A stretch of DNA of 64,000 bases from Pontibacter russatus (GCF_009931655.1 NZ_CP047984.1:2368501-2432500), one strand, 5' to 3'; shown: positions 25,455 to 34,060, counted from the stretch's first letter. The notes: a model not told the origin generated them from the sequence alone. Numbers and translations: made by a program.

Positions 25455-26561
25455 TTAATCCCCGTCGTTGTCGGAGTAGGTGATGGTGACGCCCAGGGCG
25501 GAGGGCATGTCGGTTTTAGTGAGCACGATGAGCTTCTGCAGGGCGTCATATACCGCTGTCACCGCCTCGGGCTGCGTCGCCACGGCTTCAGAAAGCGGGC
25601 CTTCCACCGTTTCAGCGGCGGCTAGTGCGGCATCGAACTGTGCCTCGATGGCCGCCGAGAGCGGACCGCCGTTATAGGCTGCTTCCACATGGTCGAGGTA
25701 GTCATCCAGGCCCGGGCCGTTGGCACCCATAAACTTGGCTTTCTCGGCACGGATGGCCGCCTTCAACAGTTCCAGCGAGGTGCCGCTGTAATAGGCCTCC
25801 ACTTTCTCCGGCAGGGCGCTGCCCGCGGTAAAGCGGCCGCTCGGAATGCCCACTTTGGCGCGTTTGGTTAGGTCGATGTCGAAGTTGAGTTGGTTAACGA
25901 GGTTGCCCACGGCGCTGCCCACCGCGGTGCCCGCCGCCTGTTCAAACGTAGCCGTGTAGTTGCCGCTGGTCCAGTCCTCATATACCGCATCGGCGCGCTG
26001 GCTGATGAGGCTGGCCACCTCCTGCAGGTACTGCTTCCGGTTGGCCGCACTGGCGTCCGTTATATATAAACCAACAACTTCCTCCTCCGATGGCGCGCCA
26101 TATAGCAGATAGTCCAGCGCCGGAAAGCCTTTGGCATCCAGGTTAGCGGCAGCCTGCAGGTCGTAGCTGCCCGAGGTGATGTTGCTTTCTATCTCGCTGG
26201 CGGCGGTCGGGTATATGTTGAGGTTGTTGCGCAGCATCTGCTCATCGGCGGGGCCAAACTCATATATACTCACCTGTTGCCAGGACTTGTATGCCTCCTG
26301 ATAGGCACCACGGGCAGCCGCCAGCGTGGCGGCAGAAGGCTCAGCGGCAAACGCTGCCACCGCTGCCTCCATCGCCGCTGCTTTGGCGACAAGGGCTTCG
26401 TAGCCCGGCACAATCAGGTTGTCGGCGTAGTTGGCCAGCATCGCCCCGCGGTCGAAATCAGCTTTGGGATTTGTGTCATCCTCTTTGTCGGAGCCGCAGC
26501 CTGCCAGCACAGAGAGGCTCAGCATCACAGCAACGGCTGCATATAGGTTGGGAAGTTTCAT
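25455..26561 (-). CDS. Imelysin family lipoprotein
   Basis: About 368 residues from ATG 26561 (MKLPNLYAAVAVML), preferred because it places a lipoprotein signal with lipobox LAGC directly at the start; the frame runs to 26633. The mature protein is Ala-rich and helical, as in imelysin/IrpA/EfeM-like proteins, which bind metal or siderophore in the periplasm. The family's GxHxxE-type position reads GFPALDYLLYG, a variant lacking the His. It is the second gene of the operon, 94 bp after the DUF4856 gene, ahead of HTTM and TonB receptor genes. A role in iron handling is the best guess. Confidence 0.88.
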   Translation of the reverse strand: MKLPNLYAAVAVMLSLSVLAGCGSDKEDDTNPKADFDRGAMLANYADNLIVPGYEALVAKAAAMEAAVAAFAAEPSAATLAAARGAYQEAYKSWQQVSIYEFGPADEQMLRNNLNIYPTAASEIESNITSGSYDLQAAANLDAKGFPALDYLLYGAPSEEEVVGLYITDASAANRKQYLQEVASLISQRADAVYEDWTSGNYTATFEQAAGTAVGSAVGNLVNQLNFDIDLTKRAKVGIPSGRFTAGSALPEKVEAYYSGTSLELLKAAIRAEKAKFMGANGPGLDDYLDHVEAAYNGGPLSAAIEAQFDAALAAAETVEGPLSEAVATQPEAVTAVYDALQKLIVLTKTDMPSALGVTITYSDNDGD

Positions 26562-26654
26562 AGGTTCTGTCATGAATGGGAAAGGCAGCAGCAGGGACAA
26601 AGGATGCCTCCGCTGCTGCTTATATATAAACACTTTTGTAAAGGTGCAGCTATA

Positions 26655-27764
26655 TTACAATTGCCCTTTGATGCTGTCCATGCTGTAAGCGGTGCTGAGG
26701 ATGTTGATGGCTGCGGCAATGTCGTCGCCGGTAGTCTGGTACAGGTTGTCGCCGATGGCGTCCGTCACTTCCTGGAACTGGGCGTCCGACAGCTTGCGGT
26801 CTGACTTGTACTGGAGGCCCATGATGAAGCCGATGGCCTCGGATAAATAATGGCTCTTCCTGGCCTGGTCGGCGAGGCTGTTTTGGGCGGCGTTCAGTTC
26901 GTGGATGGCGGCGGCGGCTACCAGTCGCTCCCACTCAGCGCGGACAGTGGCGGCGGCAGCATCTTTACCAGCCATGTCTTTGGCGGAGATGGCAGCCCGG
27001 CCTTTGATGAAGGCATCCATGATGGCTTTGTTGCTTCCGAGGGCGGCATCTACCTGATTGCTGTAATTGGCCCAGTATTTTGCGTCCTCTGTGTTGGCCG
27101 GAAAGTCCTTCGGGGCTCCGAAGTAGCCGAAGGCCTCGTCCCAGTGGTGCTCCATGGTAGTGCCTTCGCCCGGCGTCACGGTGGTGTTATCCACTGCTGC
27201 CCCGATTTTCTCCTCCGTCAGGTAGCCCTCCACCGCCTGGTTGTAGAACACGGCGCCCATCAGGCCTTTCTGGATTACCTGTCCGTACTCCACACCGTTC
27301 GCATCCACGAGGTATGTTCTGGAGCCGTCGGCTGAGGTAAGCAACCCGGCCGTGCCCTCTGAGGCGGGGGCGCCGCCGCGCTGGCTGGCAATGGCCACGG
27401 CATCAAAAAGCGCCTCGAACACGGGCTGGGCCGTTAGGATAGTCTTGTTCTTCAGTTGCTTGGTGGTAGCCTCGTTCAGGGCAGCGTCAGAAAAAGGCGT
27501 GTTGGCGTTCGCGTACATGTCCTTCATCTTCTGGGCGTTCAGTTCACTCCCGGTGTTGCCTGTCTTGATGTAGTCGCTCAGTTCTGCCAGCATGGCGATG
27601 CGCGTGGTCTGCCCGGAGTAATCAGCGTTTTCGAAGCTGTAGGTTTCCGGCAGGTTATAGGAAGGATTTTCCTCGCTGTCGTCAGAGCACGAAGTAAAAG
27701 CCACACAGGCGGCAACAGCCATCGTGAATGTCCGGAGTTTAAAGGCAGTCAAGGTCTTGGTCAT
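26655..27764 (-). CDS. DUF4856 lipoprotein (imelysin-associated)
   Basis: About 369 residues starting at ATG 27764 (MTKTLTAFKLRTFTM), where a lipobox FTSC follows at once; a longer frame to 27839 would bury the signal. The mature part (PETYSFENADYSGQTTRIAM at its start) matches DUF4856 proteins, which occur beside imelysins in Bacteroidota. It is helical with an EHHWDEAFGYFG motif near 205 that supplies candidate metal ligands. It is the first gene of the operon, immediately downstream of a promoter and a perfect palindrome. Location: periplasmic face, lipid-anchored. Function is inferred from the operon. Confidence 0.88.
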   Translation of the reverse strand: MTKTLTAFKLRTFTMAVAACVAFTSCSDDSEENPSYNLPETYSFENADYSGQTTRIAMLAELSDYIKTGNTGSELNAQKMKDMYANANTPFSDAALNEATTKQLKNKTILTAQPVFEALFDAVAIASQRGGAPASEGTAGLLTSADGSRTYLVDANGVEYGQVIQKGLMGAVFYNQAVEGYLTEEKIGAAVDNTTVTPGEGTTMEHHWDEAFGYFGAPKDFPANTEDAKYWANYSNQVDAALGSNKAIMDAFIKGRAAISAKDMAGKDAAAATVRAEWERLVAAAAIHELNAAQNSLADQARKSHYLSEAIGFIMGLQYKSDRKLSDAQFQEVTDAIGDNLYQTTGDDIAAAINILSTAYSMDSIKGQL

Positions 27765-27808
27765 ACAAATATGCTGTTTTAATTTAGACTTAATATAAAT
27801 AGGATGGG

Positions 27809-27839
27809 CAAAGCTAAGTTGAACCTGTCTTTGAGGCAA
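27809..27839 (-). promoter_or_regulatory. Bacteroidota-type promoter of the DUF4856/imelysin operon
   Basis: On the minus strand TTG (27837-27839) is followed after 20 bp by TAGCTTTG (27809-27816), matching the TTG / TAnnTTTG pattern of the group's primary sigma factor. The start codon lies 44 bp downstream of the -7 box. Confidence 0.5.
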
Positions 27840-27842
27840 GCC

Positions 27843-27865
27843 TTATTTAAAATTATTTTAAATAA
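27843..27865. promoter_or_regulatory. 23-bp perfect palindrome, candidate Fur/DtxR-type metal box
   Basis: TTATTTAAAAT, one central base, and the exact complement ATTTTAAATAA. It directly abuts the proposed -33 box of an iron-type uptake operon. Size, AT-richness and odd-base symmetry resemble metal-regulator boxes, and the location suits repression. The regulator is not identified. The rest of the 355-bp divergent region shows no gene. Confidence 0.55.
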
Positions 27866-28081
27866 AGTGGAACCAAATCAGGGAAGGCAAAGAATAAGGA
27901 TATGGCATAAAAGGAGAGAGGCAGCAACCGCCCCATTATATAAACACCTGGCGCCAAGAGAAAAGGCTACAGCCATCTTTAAACTGCACCGGAACCGGCT
28001 GCAGCGCGGGGAGGGCATCCGGCTGCCCCCTACTCAAAAGCCAGCCTGAGCAGCATGTATAACCCTGTTTATATTTTTTAT

Positions 28082-28089
28082 TATATTTG
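28082..28089 (+). promoter_or_regulatory. TAnnTTTG promoter box for the small lipoprotein gene
   Basis: TATATTTG matches the Bacteroidota -7 consensus exactly and lies 29 bp before the ATG at 28119. A -33 TTG element is not clearly seen. Confidence 0.4.
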
Positions 28090-28118
28090 ATAAAATTCAT
28101 ATTTAAAACGTTAGCACT

Positions 28119-28436
28119 ATGAAAAACGCAAAACTGATTGCCATTCTCTTTTTGTTGATGGCTCCGTTCCTGTATTCCTGCGAGGAAGGCACCGATGTGG
28201 TGGAGTCTGGCACCTATCAGGGCACCATTGACAAGGTAAATCCTGAAGAAACGGAGATTTATGTAAACACCGCCGATGACAAGCGCCTTGAGCTTTATTT
28301 CACAGAAACCACCACACTCGAAAGAAACGGCGAAACAGTGCCTTTCGAACAGTTGCAGCAAGGCCAGCAGGTAGAGGTGGAGGTGGAGAAAGTAGGGCAG
28401 CGGCTGGAGCCGATAGCCGTACGAATCCTGGAATAG
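28119..28436 (+). CDS. Small lipoprotein, OB/DUF5666-like
   Basis: A 105-residue protein with a lipoprotein signal (MKNAKLIAILFLLMAPFLYSC; lipobox LYSC, Cys21). The mature ~84 residues are beta-rich (GTYQGTIDKVNPEETEIYVN, then QQGQQVEVEVEKVGQ). This resembles the short beta-barrel proteins often labelled DUF5666, but that match is weak. It is followed by a membrane protein gene with 1 bp between stop and start, so both are one operon. Function unknown; anchored facing the periplasm. Confidence 0.7.
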   Translation: MKNAKLIAILFLLMAPFLYSCEEGTDVVESGTYQGTIDKVNPEETEIYVNTADDKRLELYFTETTTLERNGETVPFEQLQQGQQVEVEVEKVGQRLEPIAVRILE

Positions 28437-28437
28437 C

Positions 28438-28929
28438 ATGTATGACCCAACCTTCTGGCGGACGGAGATATGGCACCCGCTCACGGTGCATTTCCCTATC
28501 TCCTTTCTGCTGCTGGCTACCCTCGTTATGCTTATCGCCCTCTTCCTGAAGGGCACACAGGCGCACTTCTGGCACAGGGCCGGGGCCTATTTGCTATATG
28601 CCGGTTGCCTGGCGGCCTGGGTGGGCATCTACACGGGCGGGCTGGCAGACGGCATCGTCTCGAGGAAGATCTGCGACCCCACGGTGCTGAAGGACCATGA
28701 GATTGCGGCCGACAACATGGCGTACATCTTTTCTGCCGCCACCCTCCTGGTGCTGGCCCTGCGCCTGAACCTGCTGCGGGTAAAAACAAGGCTGCTACAG
28801 GTTGTGGCCGTGCTGCTGATGGTGGTAGGCTCCGGGTTTCTGGTATATGCCGGGCACCTGGGCGCCAGCGTGGTATACCAGCAGGCCGGGGGCGTGAATG
28901 TGCCCGCCGGCGACTGCGCCGGCTTCTGA
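28438..28929 (+). CDS. DUF2231 family membrane protein
   Basis: A 163-residue inner-membrane protein with four hydrophobic helices. The family signature WHPLTVHFPISFLLLATLV sits at about 12-30, and later AGCLAAWVGIYTGGLADGIV and a His-bearing HEIAADNMAYIF. DUF2231 proteins keep conserved His residues that may bind heme or metal, but no activity is established. It is nearly fused to the upstream small lipoprotein gene and followed by a strong hairpin, so the two form a closed operon. Function unknown. Confidence 0.88.
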   Translation: MYDPTFWRTEIWHPLTVHFPISFLLLATLVMLIALFLKGTQAHFWHRAGAYLLYAGCLAAWVGIYTGGLADGIVSRKICDPTVLKDHEIAADNMAYIFSAATLLVLALRLNLLRVKTRLLQVVAVLLMVVGSGFLVYAGHLGASVVYQQAGGVNVPAGDCAGF

Positions 28930-28947
28930 TGCGTGAACATCGGCATT

Positions 28948-28991
28948 TATATATAAAATCCCCGCCCTTCAAAGCGGGGATTTTATATATA
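28948..28991 (+). terminator. Terminator with an 18-bp perfect stem
   Basis: A stem of 28948-28965 and 28974-28991 around an 8-base loop. The GC-rich core GATCCCCGC-type part is extended outward by TATATATAAAA, so the A/T flanks pair too. Confidence 0.88.
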
Positions 28992-29182
28992 GACTTATAT
29001 AGCTCACTGGCTTTACGGAGCGTTGGTATCCATCTCACGGCATCCTTCCGCTGTTTCCTCACGTCTATGAGTTACAAGAGCAGCCTGTTTACTCCCTGCG
29101 CAGTTTCTTTTTCGCGGCGGTTTTGATTTATATCTTGATTTATATATAGCCTGTTTTCCGGATAACACCTATTTTATGGCAC

Positions 29183-30457
29183 ATGAGCACAGACGGCATC
29201 AAAGTATATAAGTTCGGGGGCGCCTCCGTGAAAAGCGCTGAGGCATTCCGCAACGCGGCCCGCATCGTAAAAACACACGGCGGCGAGCGGCAACTGCTGC
29301 TGGTGGTGTCGGCAATGGGGAAAACCACCAATGCCCTGGAGCAGGCAATGGACCTGGCGTACCGGCAGCAGGATTTTGAGCCGGAATACCAGCGCATCAA
29401 AGCCTATCACGAAGAAGTGCTCGCGGAGCTGTTCCCGGCACCCGACAACCCGGCACGCCAGCGGGTTGCGCAGTTGTTTGAGGTGCTGCACAGCACACTT
29501 CAGCACACCAGCCCCCACGCCAGCTACGATATGGCTTACGACCAGGCCGTGAGCTACGGGGAACTGATCTCCTCTGCCCTGCTGCACCACTTTCTGCAGG
29601 ACCAGGGCCTTGCCAACGCCTGGGTCGACAGCCGGGAGTATATAAAAACCGACAGCACCTGGCGCGAAGCCCGGCTAGACTGGCCCCTTACCGAACGCTT
29701 GATAAAGCGCGATCTGCCGCCCCTGCTCCGGCAGCAATTGGTGGTGACGCAGGGCTTTCTGGGCGGCACCGGCGAGGGCCTTACCACCACGCTTGGCCGC
29801 GAGGGCTCCGACTTCAGTGCCGCGATTTTTGCCTACTGCCTCGACGCCGCCGAAATGTGCATCTGGAAAGACGTGGAGGGCCTGCTGAACGCCGATCCCA
29901 AGCACTTCCCGGACACCGTGTGCTACCCCGAGATATCGTTCCAGGAAACGGTGGAGATGGCGTATTACGGTGCCTCCGTCATCCACCCCAAAACCATCAA
30001 GCCCCTGGCCAACAAGCAGATTCCGCTGTACGTCAAATCGTTTCTGAACCCGGAGGGCAGGGGCACCAAAATATGCGACTGCCGTTTCGACAAAATAGCG
30101 CCCGCCTATATCATCAAAGAAAACCAGTGTCTCATATCCTTCAGCGTGAAGGATTTCACTTTTGTCTCGGAGAAGAACCTGGGGACTATCTTTAAAGCGC
30201 TTGCCGACCTGCGGATTAAAATGAACCTGATGCAGAACTCCGCCATCTCGTTTTCTATCTGCGCCGACTTCCACCAGGAGCGCCTGCAGCGCCTCATCCA
30301 GACGCTAAGCGATCAGTTCATCATCCACTACAACACAGGGTTGACGCTCTACACTGTCAAAAACTACGACGCAGCGAGCCTGGCCAGAGTGATGGACGGG
30401 AAAGAGGTGTTGCTGGAGCAGCGCACCCGCAACACCTGCCAGATTGTGACCCGCTAA
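29183..30457 (+). CDS. lysC: Aspartate kinase
   Basis: A 424-residue monofunctional enzyme that phosphorylates L-aspartate with ATP, the first step to lysine, threonine, methionine and diaminopimelate for the cell wall. The catalytic amino acid kinase domain opens with KVYKFGGASVKS and contains TQGFLGGTGEGLTTTLGREGSDFSAA (family GRGGSD-type loop) and an ATP-site segment WKDVEGLLNADPK. A regulatory ACT-like region (about 300-420) likely binds an end-product amino acid. No homoserine dehydrogenase domain is fused. It stands alone on its strand. A 19-codon reading frame upstream (29066-29125) is not Thr/Lys-rich, so attenuation is not supported. Confidence 0.95.
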   Translation: MSTDGIKVYKFGGASVKSAEAFRNAARIVKTHGGERQLLLVVSAMGKTTNALEQAMDLAYRQQDFEPEYQRIKAYHEEVLAELFPAPDNPARQRVAQLFEVLHSTLQHTSPHASYDMAYDQAVSYGELISSALLHHFLQDQGLANAWVDSREYIKTDSTWREARLDWPLTERLIKRDLPPLLRQQLVVTQGFLGGTGEGLTTTLGREGSDFSAAIFAYCLDAAEMCIWKDVEGLLNADPKHFPDTVCYPEISFQETVEMAYYGASVIHPKTIKPLANKQIPLYVKSFLNPEGRGTKICDCRFDKIAPAYIIKENQCLISFSVKDFTFVSEKNLGTIFKALADLRIKMNLMQNSAISFSICADFHQERLQRLIQTLSDQFIIHYNTGLTLYTVKNYDAASLARVMDGKEVLLEQRTRNTCQIVTR

Positions 30458-30599
30458 CCCGGCTGTCACTCACACTAAATTTATTTCTATTTCCTTCCAC
30501 TAATAGCATGTTATACCAGAACTTTGTATTTACTTTGCGTATATAAAAGGCCCTTGTTAAACCGACTGCCTTTTGAGACTGATCACCACCTAAACCGCT

Positions 30600-30824
30600 A
30601 TGCAAACTGCTGAAAAATTTACCATTACCTTCTTCTTCAAGCTTCTGGTGCTCTTTGTTCTTCTGATTGCAGGTGTTGTGTTCAAAACCACCGATCTGAC
30701 GAAGCCAGTGGATGCCCGGAACCTGAAGCCTTCGCCGCCGGCAACGGTGACGGAGCCCGACTCCCAACAGATTCAGCGTTTGTACTTCCGGATGGTCAGC
30801 AGCGAGTCGTCTGCTTCCCTGTAA
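30600..30824 (+). CDS. Small single-pass membrane protein
   Basis: A 74-residue protein with one hydrophobic helix (about 8-28, FTITFFFKLLVLFVLLIAGVV) and a polar Pro/Ser-rich remainder. No family is recognised. It is bracketed by aspartate kinase and a terminator, and its GC and start codon look normal. Orientation would place the tail on the outer face. Function unknown. Confidence 0.55.
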   Translation: MQTAEKFTITFFFKLLVLFVLLIAGVVFKTTDLTKPVDARNLKPSPPATVTEPDSQQIQRLYFRMVSSESSASL

Positions 30825-30853
30825 AGAGTTTTACCGCTGGTCATGTAGCTGTT

Positions 30854-30880
30854 GCCCACCCTTCCAGGTGGGCTTTTTTT
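30854..30880 (+). terminator. Rho-independent terminator
   Basis: A 7-bp stem GCCCACC, loop CTTCCA, complement, followed by seven T, 29 bp after the small membrane protein stop. Confidence 0.85.
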
Positions 30881-30937
30881 ATGCTTTCCGAATAAAAATC
30901 GTACATGCAGTATAGCACCAGCGAAACAGGAAAAGAT

Positions 30938-31711
30938 ATGGAGTTTATACTCGTAGACCCACAGGCCCGGCAGCACGTCGCCCTTATCCGACTCAACAGG
31001 CCCAAAGAGCTGAACGCCCTGAACCTGCAACTGATGGGGGAGTTGCGCGACGCGCTCCGGCAGCTCGACGAGGACGAGCAGGTGCGGGCCGTGGTGCTCA
31101 CCGGCAACGAGCGCGCTTTTGCAGCCGGCGCCGACATCAAGCAGATGGCCGGGAAAACCGCCATCGACATGCTGCTCGCGGATCAGTTCGCCACCTGGGA
31201 CCAGATCCGGAAAACCAGGAAGCCCATTATCGCGGCAGTGTCGGGTTTTGCGCTGGGCGGCGGCTGCGAACTGGCCATGACCTGCGACATGATCATTGCC
31301 TCAGAAACGGCTCTGTTCGGGCAGCCGGAGATAAAAATCGGGGTGATGCCGGGCGCGGGCGGCACACAGCGCCTCACCAGGGCCATCGGGAAGGCCAAAG
31401 CCATGGAGATGGTGCTGACCGGCAGGTTTATGACCGCAGCGGAAGCCGAGAAGCGGGGACTGATCAACCGCGTGGTGCCGGTGGAGCTATACCTGGAAGA
31501 AGCTTTGAAGCTGGCGGAAGAGGTAGCGCAGATGTCGCCGGTGGCGGCGCGGCTGGCGAAGGAAGCCGTAAACCGCGCCTTCGAAACGCAACTGGACGAA
31601 GGGCTGCACTTCGAGCGGAAGAACTTCTACCTCTGCTTCGCCTCCGACGACCAGGCCGAAGGCATGAGCGCCTTTATCGAAAAACGCAAACCCCGGTTCA
31701 AAGGCCGCTAA
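30938..31711 (+). CDS. Enoyl-CoA hydratase
   Basis: A 257-residue crotonase-fold enzyme from ATG 30938 (MEFILVDPQ); an ATG 33 bp upstream would add 11 poorly conserved residues. It hydrates trans-2-enoyl-CoA in fatty-acid beta-oxidation. The oxyanion-hole block is [11 protein letters not shown], and both catalytic glutamates are present: E111 in GGGCELAM and E131 in FGQPEIKIG, as in mitochondrial short-chain hydratase. A C-terminal helix closes the trimer interface. It stands alone without other beta-oxidation genes, so the exact chain length is unknown. Confidence 0.93.
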   Translation: MEFILVDPQARQHVALIRLNRPKELNALNLQLMGELRDALRQLDEDEQVRAVVLTGNERAFAAGADIKQMAGKTAIDMLLADQFATWDQIRKTRKPIIAAVSGFALGGGCELAMTCDMIIASETALFGQPEIKIGVMPGAGGTQRLTRAIGKAKAMEMVLTGRFMTAAEAEKRGLINRVVPVELYLEEALKLAEEVAQMSPVAARLAKEAVNRAFETQLDEGLHFERKNFYLCFASDDQAEGMSAFIEKRKPRFKGR

Positions 31712-32377
31712 ACCATATATGGCTGGCAATCTGTTTGCTGTCCATATATATTTCCGGCGCTACAGGCTTTGCGGCCGCATTTCCGTATGCCTTCAGCGAG
31801 CAACGTCCTGTGCATTTATATGGAAAGCTCCTCCATAAAGAACAAGCTATGCCGGTTCATAACTGAACACAGCCTGCTCTCTTTGTCTTGCATTTATATA
31901 TGCAGAGTTATATGTGCGCTACTTATCCATATATAGCTGATTGATGCTGTCGCCTTATTCCCTCCTCGAAAATCAATTCTTATATATGTAAAGCCCACCG
32001 CTGCCTGGCTCCTGAGTATACGGATGAAACTAATGAAAGCCGCGCTCCCTCTATACTGTCATCCTGCAAGGATCTTGTGGGCGAGCCGCAACCACTCATC
32101 TATATAGCTACAGCTTCATCTCCCTTCTACCAAGATCCTTACAAGATGTATAATAGTTTGTACAAATTCGGTTCCCACATTTGACCACATTCCGAACGGT
32201 CACTTAAGCTAGTTCGTATTTTTTTATTTTGCCTACGCAAGCTACTGGCAGTAAGTAGCTTATGTAACACTGGGCAAACGCATTACTTTTTGTTAACCGG
32301 CATTGCTTGCAGGCGCAGGATTTAGGGCTTAATTTTGCAGCAAATTTTACGAGATAAGAAGTTTTCTCACTTAATAC
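31712..32377. other. Gene-poor gap with REP-like palindrome
   Basis: 666 bp without a credible ORF. It is notable for repeated TATATA tracts and holds one imperfect inverted repeat (separate entry). The last 150 bp probably carry the promoter of the Fur-family gene. Confidence 0.6.
32060..32148. repeat. REP-like inverted repeat with long spacer
   Basis: CATCCTGCAAGGATCTTG (32060-32077) and the inverse of a near copy (32131-32148) match at 16 of 18 positions, spacer 53 bp. Such AAGGATCTTG-centred repeats recur between genes in this bacterial group (recollection, not checked). Confidence 0.55.
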
Positions 32378-32854
32378 ATGCAGCACATCCCCCACCGGCA
32401 GACTCTGCGCGAGCGCCTGCAGGCACACCATCTGAAAGCCACACACCAGCGCATTGTGGTGTACGAGGCACTGGTGGACCTGCACGGCAAGCACCCGACG
32501 GCGGAGGAAGTGTACCAGCTCCTGAAGCCCGCCAACCCCAGCGTGTCGCTGGGCACCGTCTATAAAACACTCGACACCTTTGCGGAGGCAGGCCTGGTAC
32601 ACAAGGTGCTTTCGGAGGAGGGCGGCAAGCGCTTCGACGCCAACGCCAGGGCCCACAGCCATATATACTGCAGCAACACCCGGGAGATCATCGATTTTGA
32701 AGACGAGGAGTTAGAGGCTTTGCTGCGGGAGTTCCTGCGCAAAAGAAACCTCCACAACTTCGAGCTAAAGGGCTTCTCGGTGCAGCTGACGGGGAACAAG
32801 GTGGAGCCGGAAAAGCAAATCAGCATAACATGCGTACCTAAAATAGATTTATAA
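32378..32854 (+). CDS. Fur-family regulator, PerR-like by context
   Basis: A 158-residue metalloregulator. The winged helix (about 10-85) includes LKATHQRIVVYEALVDLHGKHPT and the recognition part SVSLGTVYKTLDTFAEAGLV. The dimer/metal region has HSHIYC near 91-96; the usual second Cys pair of Fur zinc sites is not seen (CSNTREI rather than CxxC). It ends 16 bp before a 2-Cys peroxiredoxin gene, the classical PerR arrangement, so peroxide sensing is likely, with Fe(II)/Mn(II) at the regulatory site. Fur-type iron control cannot be excluded. Confidence 0.87.
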   Translation: MQHIPHRQTLRERLQAHHLKATHQRIVVYEALVDLHGKHPTAEEVYQLLKPANPSVSLGTVYKTLDTFAEAGLVHKVLSEEGGKRFDANARAHSHIYCSNTREIIDFEDEELEALLREFLRKRNLHNFELKGFSVQLTGNKVEPEKQISITCVPKIDL

Positions 32855-32870
32855 CTTAAAAACTTAGAAA

Positions 32871-33509
32871 ATGGCAGTTTTAGTAGGTAAGAAAGCACCG
32901 TCTTTCAAAGCTACAGCCGTAGTAAACGGCGAAGAATTCGAGGAAAACTTTTCATTAGAGCAGTACCTGGGCAAGAAGCACGTGTTGTTCTTCTTCTACC
33001 CGATGGACTTCACATTTGTATGCCCGACAGAGATCCTGGCTTTCCAGGACAGGCTGGCGGATTTTGAGCGCAAAGGCGTGGCCGTTGTGGGCTGCTCCAC
33101 TGATACGCACATGTCGCACTTCGCATGGCTGAACACGCCACAGGAGCAGGGCGGCATACAGGGCGTTACCTACCCGCTGGTAGCCGACGCCGCCAAAACG
33201 ATCTCCCAAAACTACGACGTGCTGGCTGGCCACTACGACTACAACGAAGAGGGCGAGGTTACGTTTGTGGGCGAGCCGGTTGCGTACCGCGGCCTGTTCC
33301 TGATCGACAGGGAAGGCGTGGTGCGCCACCAGGTGGTGAACGACCTGCCGCTCGGCCGCAGCATCGACGAGGCGCTGCGTATGGTGGATGCCCTGCAGTA
33401 TTTCGAGGAGAAAGGCGAAGTTTGCCCTGCCAACTGGGAAGAAGGCGAACTGGCCATGGAAGCCACTAAAGAAGGTGTTTCCGCATACCTTGCCAACAGG
33501 CTCAACTAA
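32871..33509 (+). CDS. Typical 2-Cys peroxiredoxin (AhpC/TSA family)
   Basis: A 212-residue thiol peroxidase reducing H2O2, organic peroxides and possibly peroxynitrite. The peroxidatic Cys is C51 in the block FTFVCPTEILAF, with T48-like and Arg residues typical of the site; the resolving Cys is C185 in GEVCPANWEEG. A YLANRLN tail replaces the YF motif of oxidation-sensitive eukaryotic forms. It forms head-to-tail dimers or rings and is recycled by thioredoxin or AhpF. It is in an operon with the Fur/PerR-like gene 16 bp upstream and is ended by a strong hairpin. Confidence 0.95.
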   Translation: MAVLVGKKAPSFKATAVVNGEEFEENFSLEQYLGKKHVLFFFYPMDFTFVCPTEILAFQDRLADFERKGVAVVGCSTDTHMSHFAWLNTPQEQGGIQGVTYPLVADAAKTISQNYDVLAGHYDYNEEGEVTFVGEPVAYRGLFLIDREGVVRHQVVNDLPLGRSIDEALRMVDALQYFEEKGEVCPANWEEGELAMEATKEGVSAYLANRLN

Positions 33510-33536
33510 GCTAAACAAGCTTTAGCTACTATATAT

Positions 33537-33564
33537 AAAAGCCACCGCAGTTGCGGTGGCTTTT
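33537..33564 (+). terminator. Rho-independent terminator after the peroxiredoxin
   Basis: A 12-bp perfect stem (AAAAGCCACCGC, loop AGTT, complement ending in TTTT). Confidence 0.9.
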
Positions 33565-33595
33565 ATGGTTTTAGGGGTATGGTTTCGCTAAAGTA

Positions 33596-33914
33596 AGCTG
33601 TACGTGAACTCTGGAATTGTTCTGCCTAAGCTTTGAACTGCTGTACATCCCTTCGGCCATATATTCAAGTTCTATAGTTTGCTTTGGTGCTCTCGGGCCG
33701 AGAGGCCTCGTTTTCCCACTCGGTGCTGTGTAATTGAAGCTGCCTCCGCTCTGCTTCGGCTGCCGCATCCGCGGCACCGCAACATTTACAAGGCACCTCA
33801 TGGAAAAACTGGAAACAGTGTCGCTTTGAGCTTCTTTAGAGGTTTGTATATAAAGATAGTAGCTTGCTTATCAGTAGATTAAATACAAAATAATTCCAGA
33901 GTTCACGTTAAGCT
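33596..33914. mobile_element. MITE-like element with terminal inverted repeats
   Basis: Near-perfect terminal inverted repeats of 23 bp (33596-33618 and 33892-33914; 21 of 23 match, core ACGTGAACTCTGGAATT) enclose about 270 bp. The inside holds only short frames that show no family, so no transposase is present. The size and structure fit a non-autonomous transposable element or an IS remnant. Target-site duplication was not clear by eye. It lies between the peroxiredoxin and a broken gene. Confidence 0.6.
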
Positions 33915-34060
33915 GTAGAATTAATTTATCCATCAGTTCATCAATAGAAAACTGGTTAGGCATACCCTTCAAAACTCATAATTACTTGTTCTTTTGTTTT
34001 CATAGCCAACATTCTATAAATTCCTACCAACGGTTGGGCTAAAGTACGCTTTAATGATTT

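Noticed and set aside
29066..29125. 19-codon ORF as an attenuator leader for aspartate kinase
   Set aside because: It is not enriched in Lys, Thr, Met or Ile codons and no terminator lies between it and the gene.
33571..33882. Short frames on both strands inside the MITE-like element
   Set aside because: They begin or end in terminal repeats or the terminator and show no transposase motif.
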